A stretch of DNA of 64,000 nt, taken from NCBI GenBank assembly GCA_002838945.1, contig PGXB01000009.1, forward strand, positions 1 to 64,000. Reading direction: 5' to 3'. This document shows positions 9,767-17,946 of this stretch, piece by piece. A program made the translations under genes and the position numbers. Position 1 is the stretch's first letter. Each line of letters begins with the position of its first letter. Under the pieces are notes generated by a model. That model did no database searches, had not been told where the DNA came from, and saw nothing but the letters and a program-made list of their open reading frames with translations. This DNA comes from a candidate division Zixibacteria bacterium HGW-Zixibacteria-1. GTDB lineage: Bacteria > Zixibacteria > MSB-5A5 > GN15 > PGXB01.

Positions 9767-9815
9767 ACTCAAACTCGTTTTCAAAAAGGTCGGCTTTTAT
9801 ATTTTAATATCCTCT

Positions 9816-9844
9816 AATTTATTGACTAATAGTGATTTTTTCAA
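9816..9844 (-). promoter_or_regulatory. Sigma70-type promoter for the tandem membrane/TPR genes
   Basis: On the minus strand, TTGAAA (complement of 9839-9844) is followed after 17 bases by TAAATT (complement of 9816-9821), which would start a transcript about 40 bases before the ATG at 9766. It covers the region around a potential TTG start of the divergent gene, which supports the later start of that gene at 9861. Confidence 0.5.
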
Positions 9845-9860
9845 TAACATATATGCCGCC

Positions 9861-10625
9861 ATGAGTATTGAGAGTTTTTTAAGCATAATCGGGAAGGAAT
9901 TTCCCGATGACAGGCTGACTTATCAGAAAGGGGTGCCCACTTTTCATCCAGAGTCGGCTCATGAAGCGGCGCATCTTTTTGGTTTAGCCAACCAGAACAA
10001 TCAACAACTGTTTATCACCGGATTTGGCAATAATATTTCGCCGGTCGGGGAGAAATTTGCCAATATTGTAGCCATCCACACCGACCGCCTTAATAAATTG
10101 GTTAAGGTCGTTCCGGCCGATTATTATGTCGAAGTCGGGGCAGGGTATCCGCTGAAAGAGCTGAATCTTCACCTTAAGGAATTCGGGCTTTTTTTGCCGC
10201 TGGCGGACTTACCTTATGTCGGCTCGATCGGCGGGGCGCTGGCGGCAGGGTTGGCGGCGATGCGTCTGGGCCACCCGTTGCCGATCGGCCGCTACTTTCT
10301 CATGGCCGAAATCGCCGTTCCCGAGGGAAAGGTAATTGAGCCGGGTTCGGCTTGTTTTAAGTCGGTCTCGGGTCTGGATATAGTGAAAATCTTTTCGCCC
10401 TCATGGGGTATGCTGGGCCTGATAGTTACGGCCACATTGCGCGTCCTGCCATTGACCGCCAGGGATGAATATGTCGATATGTGTATGCTCCCTATAGAGT
10501 ATGAGAAATTTGCCCTGAATTATACTCATCCCGGTGACAACCAATCAGCCGTTTACTCGCTTAAAATCAAAGAAAAATTCGATCCGAATGACATTCTGCC
10601 ATTGGTCGATATTACCCGAGAATAG
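9861..10625 (+). CDS. FAD-binding oxidoreductase, PCMH-type (GlcD/GlcE-like)
   Basis: This protein of about 254 residues has the FAD-binding PCMH fold. An N-terminal subdomain with 'ITGFGNNISPVG' is followed by 'VEVGAGYPLKELNLHL' and the glycine-rich 'GSIGGALAAGLAAM' contacts for the FAD pyrophosphate. The short length fits the GlcE-like half of glycolate-oxidase-type complexes, since the C-terminal substrate cap of GlcD is missing. GlcE partners (GlcD, GlcF) are not nearby, so its electron acceptor and substrate are unknown. The ATG at 9861 is preferred; a TTG at 9822 in frame lies inside the opposing promoter. It ends eight bases from the convergent alcohol dehydrogenase gene. Confidence 0.75.
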   Translation: MSIESFLSIIGKEFPDDRLTYQKGVPTFHPESAHEAAHLFGLANQNNQQLFITGFGNNISPVGEKFANIVAIHTDRLNKLVKVVPADYYVEVGAGYPLKELNLHLKEFGLFLPLADLPYVGSIGGALAAGLAAMRLGHPLPIGRYFLMAEIAVPEGKVIEPGSACFKSVSGLDIVKIFSPSWGMLGLIVTATLRVLPLTARDEYVDMCMLPIEYEKFALNYTHPGDNQSAVYSLKIKEKFDPNDILPLVDITRE

Positions 10626-10633
10626 CCGGTTAA

Positions 10634-11833
10634 TTATGGCAAGCCGGCCATCGACATCTCGAATATCTTGACAATATCCTGTTTATAAAGCGGCTTGGGA
10701 TTATCCAGGTAACCGGTTCCGTGCGAATAAATCCTCAGCGTGTCATCAGCCATTTGCTCGAATTTGGAATCGTCAATTTCGATATCAGTCATGGTAATAT
10801 AGCGATCGACCGATTTCAGGAAGTTAATCATGCCCATGACCGCCGCTTCGGCCTGTTCTATATCTGAAAGACCGGGATAGACATCGAACAGCTCGCGGGC
10901 CATCAGGGCATATTTTTCCGGCCGTGATCTATAAGTATAGGTCATTAACCGCGGCAGGAGTAACGCCAGACCGCGCCCGTGAGAAATGTCATAATGGGCC
11001 GAGAGGGCGTGTTCCATGGCATGAAGCGGGAAGGGGCCGCCGCGGCCGGAGTTGACCATGCCGGATAAGGCGATAGCCGAGGCCCAGGATAATTGCGCGC
11101 GCGCGCCGATATCATCAGGTTTTTTCAGCACTTTGGGCAGGTAATCCATGACGGTTTTCACGATAGCAAGGGAGAAGTGGTCTTGAATCGGGGTTTCCTC
11201 GACACCGGTGAAAAAGCCTTCTATTACATGGCAGATGATGTCGATAGCGCCATCGATAGTATAATCTCTCGGAACGGTGACAGTCAGTTCCGGGTCGATT
11301 ATCGAGACCTTTGGAAAAAGAATAGGGCCGCCGATTATTGCTTTCTCATGTTTTTCCCAGTTGGTAATGACACCACCGGCGTCGGCTTCGGAGCCGGTTG
11401 CGGCCAGGGTGGGGATTTCGATAATCGGAAGAGCTTTGGTGATTTTTGGCGGGACCGGTTGTCCGTGATAAACCAGATCCCAAACGGGAACATTCATGGC
11501 AGCGGCGGCCGCGATACCCTTGGCGGCATCCATCGGTGAGCCTCCGCCGAGTCCGATGATCAGGTTAATCTTGTTCTTACGGACCAGATCGGCCGCTTCA
11601 TCAATAGTCGATGAGCGCGGATTCGGCTCAATTTTATCAAAGACAATAGCCGCGATGCCTTCCTGTTCGAGTTTGTCGGTTACGCGATTGACAATTCCGA
11701 ATTGCGAGGCGGACCGTTTGCCGGTAACAATCAGGGCCTTGTCACCATATTGTTTGGCCTCAACTCCGATCTTATCAATTTCGCCCTGTCCGAAAATGAG
11801 TTTGGTGGGCAGATAAAAAGTAAAATTTTGCAT
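10634..11833 (-). CDS. Iron-containing alcohol dehydrogenase
   Basis: This 399-residue protein belongs to the group III metal-dependent dehydrogenases and is close in layout to the butanol dehydrogenase/YqhD branch. The nucleotide-binding motif GGGSPMDAAK is at 96-105. The four metal ligands are in the expected places: Asp198, His202, His271 and His285, in 'AIDIICH' and 'PLHAMEHALSAHYDISHG'. It reduces aldehydes to alcohols with NAD(P)H, or the reverse, in the cytoplasm. A consensus promoter (TTGGCA-17-TATAAT) lies upstream at 11875-11903, and an ordinary ribosome binding site (AGGAG) precedes the ATG. The gene is single and convergent with the FAD-binding gene. Confidence 0.93.
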   Translation of the reverse strand: MQNFTFYLPTKLIFGQGEIDKIGVEAKQYGDKALIVTGKRSASQFGIVNRVTDKLEQEGIAAIVFDKIEPNPRSSTIDEAADLVRKNKINLIIGLGGGSPMDAAKGIAAAAAMNVPVWDLVYHGQPVPPKITKALPIIEIPTLAATGSEADAGGVITNWEKHEKAIIGGPILFPKVSIIDPELTVTVPRDYTIDGAIDIICHVIEGFFTGVEETPIQDHFSLAIVKTVMDYLPKVLKKPDDIGARAQLSWASAIALSGMVNSGRGGPFPLHAMEHALSAHYDISHGRGLALLLPRLMTYTYRSRPEKYALMARELFDVYPGLSDIEQAEAAVMGMINFLKSVDRYITMTDIEIDDSKFEQMADDTLRIYSHGTGYLDNPKPLYKQDIVKIFEMSMAGLP

Positions 11834-11874
11834 TTTATTTCTCCTGTATTAATTTCGATTAGTGATATTCTTTA

Positions 11875-11903
11875 ATTATAAGAAAACAACTGCCAAATGC
11901 CAA
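11875..11903 (-). promoter_or_regulatory. Sigma70 promoter of the iron alcohol dehydrogenase
   Basis: On the minus strand, TTGGCA (complement of 11898-11903) stands 17 bases before a perfect TATAAT (complement of 11875-11880). It lies about 40 bases upstream of the start codon at 11833. Confidence 0.75.
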
Positions 11904-11987
11904 AGTTTCTTAAGCACCTTATAATAATTATTAATTTTGGCGTTTTTTTAGTTAAGTTTCGGACATATATTGTATCATTGAATAATT

Positions 11988-13220
11988 ATGAAAGCAAATC
12001 TACATATTGACGGCACAAATGCCGGTAAACCTCTCAAAGTTCTTTTCGTCACTCACAATTATATCCGGTTTGTGGGGGATTTTGCCGGGGTCTTTTTGCA
12101 TTTGCTGGCCAGGAAACTCAGAGAGAACGGGATAGAGGTCCATGTAGTTGCGCCTCATGATGCCGCTATTCCTGAAATGGAAGAGATCCAGGGCATCAAG
12201 ATTTACCGTTTCAGGTATGGTCCCGACGAAAAAGAGACTTTTGCCTATCGCGGCAACATGCACCGCCAGCTATTCAGGAATCCTTTCAAGATTTTCAGAT
12301 TGTTGAAATTCCTGTCGTCGGCCCGGAGACTGGCGTCGGAAGTGATCGAAAAAGAGAATATTCCTGTCGTCTCGGTGCACTGGCTGGTGCCGAATGCGCT
12401 TATCGGTCGTCGATTGAAGCGCAAATATAATGACAAAATCAGGCTGCTTTTTCATTCTCACGGGACCGATGTGCGACTGCTGACCGGAGTTCCGTTTGTA
12501 TATACCTTTCTAAAACCCACTATCAGGAAGGCCGAACGCTGGACGGTGGTTTCGAGTTACCTGAAAAATCTGGTGACAGCAAAAGACAATTCAATCGGAG
12601 ATAAAATCGAAATCATCCCGCTTCCCAATGACGAGAAGATCTTTTATCCCGATGATAATGTTCTCGAGGATTCCAACCTGGTGGTGGCGGTTTCGAGGTT
12701 GACATCACAAAAGCGACTTTATTTGTTACTGAAGGCAATCAAGATTGTCTCTGGAAAGCACCCGAATGTAAAGCTTGGCATATACGGAGCCGGCCCTGAA
12801 AAAGAGAGTCTGGAGAATCTGATAAAAGAATTGGGGCTGGAGGGCCGGGCAAAAATTCACAAACCGGTCGATCAGAGAGACCTGAGGCAGGTTTATAATA
12901 AGGCCGCGGTGGTGGTGCTTAATTCGGTCGATGAAGGCTTCGGGTTGGCGTTGACCGAGGCGATGTTGTGCGAGACGGCGGTAATTGGAGCCCGGTCGGG
13001 TGGAATTGTCGATATTATTGATGATGAAAAGACGGGTCTTCTGGTCGTTCCGGATGATGTCGAGGACTTATCCCGTGCGATTCTAAGGATTCTGGAAGAT
13101 GCCACTTTACGCCAGCGGCTCGGAGAAGCGGGGTATGAGAAGGCAAAAGCGAGTTTTTCATCGGAAGCATCAGCCGCCCGATTTGCGGAGCTATTCAAGG
13201 GTAAAAAATCAACTCAATGA
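11988..13220 (+). CDS. Glycosyltransferase family 4
   Basis: This 410-residue protein is a GT-B-fold retaining glycosyltransferase. The N-terminal domain opens with a 'VLFVTHNYIRFVGDFAGVF' loop. The linker and C-terminal domain hold 'VVAVSRLTSQKRLYLLLKAI' and the nucleotide-sugar site 'EGFGLALTEAM', which fits the ExxFGxxxxE pattern. It acts at the cytoplasmic face on an unknown acceptor. The gene is isolated from the exopolysaccharide operon at 22.7 kb. Its last 12 bases overlap the end of the convergent gatE gene. Confidence 0.88.
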   Translation: MKANLHIDGTNAGKPLKVLFVTHNYIRFVGDFAGVFLHLLARKLRENGIEVHVVAPHDAAIPEMEEIQGIKIYRFRYGPDEKETFAYRGNMHRQLFRNPFKIFRLLKFLSSARRLASEVIEKENIPVVSVHWLVPNALIGRRLKRKYNDKIRLLFHSHGTDVRLLTGVPFVYTFLKPTIRKAERWTVVSSYLKNLVTAKDNSIGDKIEIIPLPNDEKIFYPDDNVLEDSNLVVAVSRLTSQKRLYLLLKAIKIVSGKHPNVKLGIYGAGPEKESLENLIKELGLEGRAKIHKPVDQRDLRQVYNKAAVVVLNSVDEGFGLALTEAMLCETAVIGARSGGIVDIIDDEKTGLLVVPDDVEDLSRAILRILEDATLRQRLGEAGYEKAKASFSSEASAARFAELFKGKKSTQ

Positions 13221-15143
13221 AGATGTTGATGCCAGCCGGGCATCTATTCTGGTCAGAATATCTCTGACATCAGTATATCTTGCAAGCAATTTTCCCGCAA
13301 AATACCGCCTGAATTTATCTTTGGAATTATTGCTATTCCTGCCCGCGAACTCCGTCAGCGAACTTTTCCAGGCCGCATTAAACTCATCATCGGTGAGAGT
13401 CATTTCCGAGGCTTCGGTATCAATGATGCCATCGGCCGCCAGAATCAAAATCTGCTTCAGTTTATTATAGGACCAGTTTCCGTTGAAGGAACCTTTGATA
13501 ATTTTGGAAAGGTGCAGCGTGTCACATTTGGTGAGGTCATATCCCCGGCGTCTCAACCCGACGAAAAGACCGGTGCAGATATGTGCCATCTTTTTCAGAT
13601 AACCGGAATATTCTTTATCCGAACACTCTTTGGCCAGCCGGTCGAACAGGTCGGCGAAGCGTGACAGCGAGAGCGCCTTAACTTGTTCCTCATGGAGACC
13701 CAGCTCCGACCAGCGGCGATGTTTCTCCCACAGGGGTTCGCCCACGGCGGTCCGGAGAGCATCGACTCTTTCCCCTGCAATTCTGACCGGGGGATGATCG
13801 GTATCCGGATACATTCGATCGGGGCCGGGGAGGATGCGCTCGAAATCGGTAGTTCCGTCTTTTATATCCTGACGGGTTTCATTGGGAACACCCGAGGCTA
13901 GTTCGGATATACGAATTTTTATTTCATTGATGGCGGTCGTGATATCTTCGGACGGTCCGCAAATCAGGACGATATCATCGCCGCGTTCCGGCTTGAGTTC
14001 ATCGACCACATTATTCCAGAGTTCTTCGGGGATATCGTACTTTTCCCGCTGGGAGTAGAAAAACAGGTTGGGTCGGGTGTCGATACAGGCGATGACCCTG
14101 ACTCGTCCCGACAGCTCAAAGCCAAAATCCCGTCCCGGCTGGAGCATATATGATATAATATCCACCATTCGGGGCAGTTTCAATCCGACCACTTTGAGGG
14201 GATGGTCACTTTCCAATCGTCGTCCTATCTGATTGGCGGTGCCGCTGAAATTCAAAGTGAAAACGGCTTCATCGTAAGGTATCTCACCCGGTTTGGGGAA
14301 ATGCTCCCTGAAGATATTTTTCAGCTCCAATAATCCCTGTTGGCGATATGCTTCAGAGGCGGTGAGATCGGGAATATTGCCGACTTTATGTACACCTTTG
14401 ATTTCGACCCGGTCGCCGCCGGTAATGGAGACATTGACGTCCTGGCGGACGGTTCCGATGCCTCGCCGAACGAGCCCCGTAACCTTCATGGCATTGCCCA
14501 GCAGGCGGCAGACCTCGGCCGCTTCACCGGGATCCTTCATGTCGGCACCGGTGATAATTTCCACCAGCGGAATTGACAGTCGGTCGGTGGCAAAGACAAT
14601 GCAATGGCCGATATCGGAAACCTCCCGGCAGGCCTCTTCCTCAAGATTGACCTGCGAAATCTCTATCTTTTTTCCTTTGAAGGGGACCCAGCCATCGATT
14701 CCAATTATCATGGTCCTTTGGAAGCCGGTCGGGATGGAGCCGTCAAGGTACTGCTTTCGAATCACATGAAGTTCATCGACTATTTTGCAGTTAAACAGGA
14801 GGGCCAGTTTTATGGCGATATCGACCGCCTCCTGATTGACCAGGAAGGGAGGCGTATCATCCATTTCATAAGTGCAGGTTCGTTCGCGATAAAGCCGGTA
14901 AATGACATTTTTTTTGGTCTTGAACTCCATCAGGGCGGTGCCGTCATACTCCCCCAGTTCCGAGAGAGTCGGCCGCATATGCCGCAAAATTTCAGCGTCA
15001 TGGGGGGCGCCGGTCAACCCGACGGGACAATGACAAAACAGTTTATTTTTTGTATTAAGCTGCTGGTGAATTTCCAGCCCGCATTTAAATCCCAGTGATT
15101 TCAACAGGGCATAGTTTTTTAATTCAAAATCATTTTTACTCAT
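13209..15143 (-). CDS. gatE: Archaeal-type Glu-tRNA(Gln) amidotransferase subunit E
   Basis: This 644-residue protein opens with the GatB/GatE kinase domain signature 'CGLEIHQQLNTKNKLFCHCP'. The GatE-specific region follows: 'RHMRPTLSELGEYDGTALMEF', 'RERTCTYEMDDTPPF', 'GFQRTMIIG' and 'IGTVRQDVNVSI'. A long middle insertion (about 290-420) fits the AspRS-like GAD insert of GatE, and the C-terminus is the helical tail/YqeY-type tRNA-binding region. GatE activates Glu-tRNA(Gln) with ATP and takes ammonia from the asparaginase-like partner GatD. GatDE is regarded as the archaeal system; most bacteria use GatCAB. No gatD is in the window. The ATG at 15143 is chosen over a TTG at 15155. Confidence 0.92.
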   Translation of the reverse strand: MSKNDFELKNYALLKSLGFKCGLEIHQQLNTKNKLFCHCPVGLTGAPHDAEILRHMRPTLSELGEYDGTALMEFKTKKNVIYRLYRERTCTYEMDDTPPFLVNQEAVDIAIKLALLFNCKIVDELHVIRKQYLDGSIPTGFQRTMIIGIDGWVPFKGKKIEISQVNLEEEACREVSDIGHCIVFATDRLSIPLVEIITGADMKDPGEAAEVCRLLGNAMKVTGLVRRGIGTVRQDVNVSITGGDRVEIKGVHKVGNIPDLTASEAYRQQGLLELKNIFREHFPKPGEIPYDEAVFTLNFSGTANQIGRRLESDHPLKVVGLKLPRMVDIISYMLQPGRDFGFELSGRVRVIACIDTRPNLFFYSQREKYDIPEELWNNVVDELKPERGDDIVLICGPSEDITTAINEIKIRISELASGVPNETRQDIKDGTTDFERILPGPDRMYPDTDHPPVRIAGERVDALRTAVGEPLWEKHRRWSELGLHEEQVKALSLSRFADLFDRLAKECSDKEYSGYLKKMAHICTGLFVGLRRRGYDLTKCDTLHLSKIIKGSFNGNWSYNKLKQILILAADGIIDTEASEMTLTDDEFNAAWKSSLTEFAGRNSNNSKDKFRRYFAGKLLARYTDVRDILTRIDARLASTSSLS

Positions 15144-15323
15144 AACGATGCGCAATATATATTGTATTGCAGAAAATCAAAGATTTTTTTTCAGATTATT
15201 ATACGGTTTCCGGTATTTAAAATCGTCTAAATTTGGGATACAATAGCCCGAAATTCGACAGAGGCAACTGGAAATTATCAGAGCAATTGTACTCTTTCAG
15301 ATATATCATAAAGGGAGGCAGTA

Positions 15324-16031
15324 ATGGGATCAATAGAAGCCATCATAGACCGTCAGCTTCGTAAATGGGAGCTGGAGCAACGGATACGTCGGGAAGCGGC
15401 CGAAAAAGGCAAAAAGCCGATTGTCAAACCGATTGTTACTATCAGCCGTCAGAGGGGCAGCCAGGGGAGACATATTGCGGCGCAATTGGCTGAAAAACTT
15501 GGTTATGATTTTCTGCATCGGGAGGTAATCGACAAGATTTGCGAGTCATCGGGCTACAGACGCAAAATAATAGAATCACTTGATGACAAGGTTCGTCATG
15601 GGATTGAACTCTGGTTCGAGGGGGTATTCAAGGGACCTTATGTCGACGCTTCGGATTATTTTCGCCATCTCTACCGGGTGATTATGACTATTGCGGAGCA
15701 TGGAGGCGTGGTGGTCGTGGGGCGCTGTGCCAATTTTATTGTTAAGGCCGACCAGGGATTTCACCTTAGAATTGTCTGCTCACTCTCCCGGCGGATTGAG
15801 ACCCTGGTCAAACATCAGGGGTTTACCCCGAAGGCGGCGGAGCAGGAAATCAAGGAATTCGATCGCAGCCGGGCCGAATTTGTCAGGCGCAATTTTCACC
15901 GGGATATCAATGACCCGATGGCTTATGACTTGATTATCAACACTACTTTCATAGAGAGCGACCAGGCTGTCAGGCTGATTGAAGAGGGGATGAGGGCCAA
16001 GACCTTATCAGGGATTAAGTTTCCAGAATAG
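15324..16031 (+). CDS. Cytidylate kinase-like protein, copy 1
   Basis: This 235-residue protein of the cytidylate-kinase-like family has a basic helical N-terminus of about 37 residues. It is followed by a P-loop-like 'TISRQRGSQGRHIAAQLAE', where the usual GxxGxGK[ST] is replaced by GSQGR as in that family. Next come 'YDFLHREVID', the central 'GGVVVVGRCANFI', the lid 'CSLSRRIETL', and a helix with 'FDRSRAEFVRRNFHRDI'. True cytidylate kinases phosphorylate CMP; the substrate of this branch is not known. A strong ribosome binding site (GGGAGG) precedes the ATG. A paralogue follows 243 bases downstream. Confidence 0.82.
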   Translation: MGSIEAIIDRQLRKWELEQRIRREAAEKGKKPIVKPIVTISRQRGSQGRHIAAQLAEKLGYDFLHREVIDKICESSGYRRKIIESLDDKVRHGIELWFEGVFKGPYVDASDYFRHLYRVIMTIAEHGGVVVVGRCANFIVKADQGFHLRIVCSLSRRIETLVKHQGFTPKAAEQEIKEFDRSRAEFVRRNFHRDINDPMAYDLIINTTFIESDQAVRLIEEGMRAKTLSGIKFPE

Positions 16032-16091
16032 CAGGATATCGGGACTTAACCCGGGAAAACATGACAAGGCCGGCCTTTTTACATTTTGCAC

Positions 16092-16119
16092 TTGCATCTT
16101 TACACCCCCGCATTATATT
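16092..16119 (+). promoter_or_regulatory. Possible promoter ahead of the second cytidylate kinase-like gene
   Basis: TTGCAT (16092-16097) and TATATT (16114-16119) are 16 bases apart in the gap between the two paralogous genes. The leader to the ATG at 16275 would be about 145 bases. The boxes are reasonable but not perfect. Confidence 0.4.
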
Positions 16120-16274
16120 GAAGTACCATTATCGTCGGCAAAAAACATATGTGGAGGTCATATTTCAATGTGTTATCTGACTGAAGTGTAATTTCAGAAT
16201 CCTTAAGAAGATCATGTATTTTATCCATAAAATAATAGACTTTATTTAAGTCTGAAGGGAGAGGAGAAGCGTTC

Positions 16275-16997
16275 ATGCCTCTTGATATGAAGCCTGATAG
16301 AAAGGCCATAGATAAATTAATTGAAATACAATGCCGGAAATGGGAGTTGAGCCGCCGGCAATTGGCGAGTGGAAAAAAGAGTGAATCCACATGCCAAAGA
16401 CACCCGATAGTCACTCTAAGCCGCATGCGGGGGAGCCAGGGGCGGTATATTGCCGAACAGCTGGCCAAACGTTTCGACTATCGGTTTCTTGACCGCGAAG
16501 TGATTGATGAGATTTGCCGCGTCAGTAAATTCCGAAAGCAGGTTATTGAACTGGTTGATAATTATGCCCGGAAGGAGATTGAACTGATTGACCGCCCGCT
16601 TTTAAGGGAAAAATATATCGGTAAAACCAATTACTTCCAACACTTGACCAATGTAATTCTCTCCCTGTCTTCGCTGGGAGGTGTCGTGGTATTGGGGCGG
16701 TGTGCCAGCTATATTGCTAAACCGTCCGAAACATTCCGTATCAGGATCGTCGCCCCGGTTGCCCGCCGGATAAATAACCTGGTAAAATTCGAAAAGCTGA
16801 CAAGGGAGAAGGCTATGGAGGAAGTGAGAAAGTCAGATAAACAGCGCTCCGATTTCGTCAGGAAATATTTTAAGAAGGCTGTCATGGGACTGGATCAATA
16901 CGATATATTAATCAATACTGCTTACTATGATGTCAATGATGCCATTGACTTGGCGGAAGAGGCGATGCGGCGTAAATTCAAGCTCGAAAGAAAATAA
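16275..16997 (+). CDS. Cytidylate kinase-like protein, copy 2
   Basis: This 240-residue paralogue of the preceding protein shares its architecture throughout: a basic N-terminal helix with 'CRKWELSRRQLASG', the P-loop-like 'LSRMRGSQGRYIAEQLAK', 'YRFLDREVIDEIC', 'GGVVVLGRCASYI', the basic lid 'APVARRINNL' and 'DKQRSDFVRKYF'. Residue-by-residue similarity shows a tandem duplication followed by divergence. The separate promoter candidate at 16092 and the terminator at 17018-17045 suggest that it can be transcribed alone. Kinase activity and substrate are not established for this branch. Confidence 0.82.
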   Translation: MPLDMKPDRKAIDKLIEIQCRKWELSRRQLASGKKSESTCQRHPIVTLSRMRGSQGRYIAEQLAKRFDYRFLDREVIDEICRVSKFRKQVIELVDNYARKEIELIDRPLLREKYIGKTNYFQHLTNVILSLSSLGGVVVLGRCASYIAKPSETFRIRIVAPVARRINNLVKFEKLTREKAMEEVRKSDKQRSDFVRKYFKKAVMGLDQYDILINTAYYDVNDAIDLAEEAMRRKFKLERK

Positions 16998-17017
16998 GAG
17001 GGATTTTCCTGATCCCG

Positions 17018-17045
17018 CCGGACCAAGGCAATTGGTCCGGTTTTT
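17018..17045 (+). terminator. Rho-independent terminator
   Basis: A 9-bp perfect stem (CCGGACCAA / TTGGTCCGG) with a five-base loop is followed by five T residues. It lies just after the second cytidylate kinase-like gene. Confidence 0.88.
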
Positions 17046-17294
17046 CATAAATTCGGCGCCGTCTATTCCCGGCAAAGGCGGTTGACCTCTGACAGAAATT
17101 TTTAAAATAATTGTTTTAATATAAAAATTTTTGTTGCAATACTATTGTGTAATGACGTTAATTTCTTCGTACGGCGTCGAAGTTCATAGACGATTAATGC
17201 AAAATCAAAAGATTGCATCGACGCATGATTCGGGCAAATGTAAAAGACTAGAGCAGCATAAACATTAACACTCCTAAACAAAAAGGAGCCAGGC

Positions 17295-17741
17295 ATGCCA
17301 GTTAAGAAGACGGCAAAGAAGAAACCCGCGGCAAAGAAGCCGGCGGCCAAGAAGAAACCCACCGCAAAGAAAACCACAAAGAAGGCAGCGCCCAAGAAAA
17401 AAGCTGCTACCAAGAAACCCGCTACTAAAAAGGCTGCGCCCAAGAAGGCCGCACCCAAGAAAAAAGCAGCTCCCAAGAAGAAAGTGCCGCGCAAGCCTAA
17501 TCCGGCTTTCATGAAGCCCATGACACCGGATGCTATGCTGGCGGTTGTTGTCGGGAGTAAGCCCATTCCTCGGACCGAGATCACGAAGAAAATCTGGGCC
17601 TACATCAAGAAGAACAAACTTCAGAATCCCGAAAACAAGAGAGAGATCATGGCCGATGACGCTTTGAAGCCGCTCTTTGACGGTAAGAAGAAGGTCAATA
17701 TGTTTGAGATGACCAAGCTGGTCAACAAGCATATGAAATAG
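17295..17741 (+). CDS. SWIB/MDM2-domain protein with histone H1-like lysine/alanine-rich tail
   Basis: This 148-residue protein has two parts. Residues 1-70 are almost entirely Lys, Ala, Pro and Thr in short repeats such as KKAAPKK and KKPAAKK, like histone H1 C-terminal tails and bacterial H1-like proteins. Residues 71-148 are a SWIB domain, visible as 'KPMTPDAMLAVVVGSKPIPR', 'ITKKIWAYIKKNKLQNPENK', 'MADDALKPLFDGKKKVNMFE' and 'MTKLVNKHM'. SWIB domains occur in eukaryotic chromatin remodellers and, in bacteria, in Chlamydiae and scattered groups. The tail should bind DNA without specificity, so a nucleoid-associated role is likely but inferred. The gene has its own terminator and a leader of about 250 bases without another gene, with a possible weak promoter near 17082-17111. 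Confidence 0.92.
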   Translation: MPVKKTAKKKPAAKKPAAKKKPTAKKTTKKAAPKKKAATKKPATKKAAPKKAAPKKKAAPKKKVPRKPNPAFMKPMTPDAMLAVVVGSKPIPRTEITKKIWAYIKKNKLQNPENKREIMADDALKPLFDGKKKVNMFEMTKLVNKHMK

Positions 17742-17763
17742 GTCGGATTACAGTATTTACAAG

Positions 17764-17789
17764 GGCCGGGTTTATCCCGGCCTTTTTTT
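17764..17789 (+). terminator. Rho-independent terminator of the SWIB gene
   Basis: A 7-bp GC-rich stem (GGCCGGG / CCCGGCC) with a five-base loop is followed by seven T residues, 22 bases after the stop codon. Confidence 0.92.
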
Positions 17790-17946
17790 GTGCCTATTTT
17801 TCGGCAGGGCATTGACGATAAAAGTCTTCTTTCATATAATCAAATATTATTCGCCTGCAGGGAATACAACCGCACGGGCTGTGATGACCTCGGTCGGTAA
17901 TACCCTGAAGGATGCTTATACGACAATGAAGCCGAAAGGGACCGCG

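Noticed and set aside
16067-16078. AAGGCCGGCCTT palindrome followed by TTT after the first cytidylate kinase-like gene
   Set aside because: A perfect palindrome without loop bases makes a poor hairpin and the T-run is short, so it is not called as a terminator.
17295-17500. Lysine-rich repeats of the SWIB gene as a DNA repeat array or CRISPR
   Set aside because: The repeats are short, irregular and in frame, and are explained by the low-complexity protein tail.
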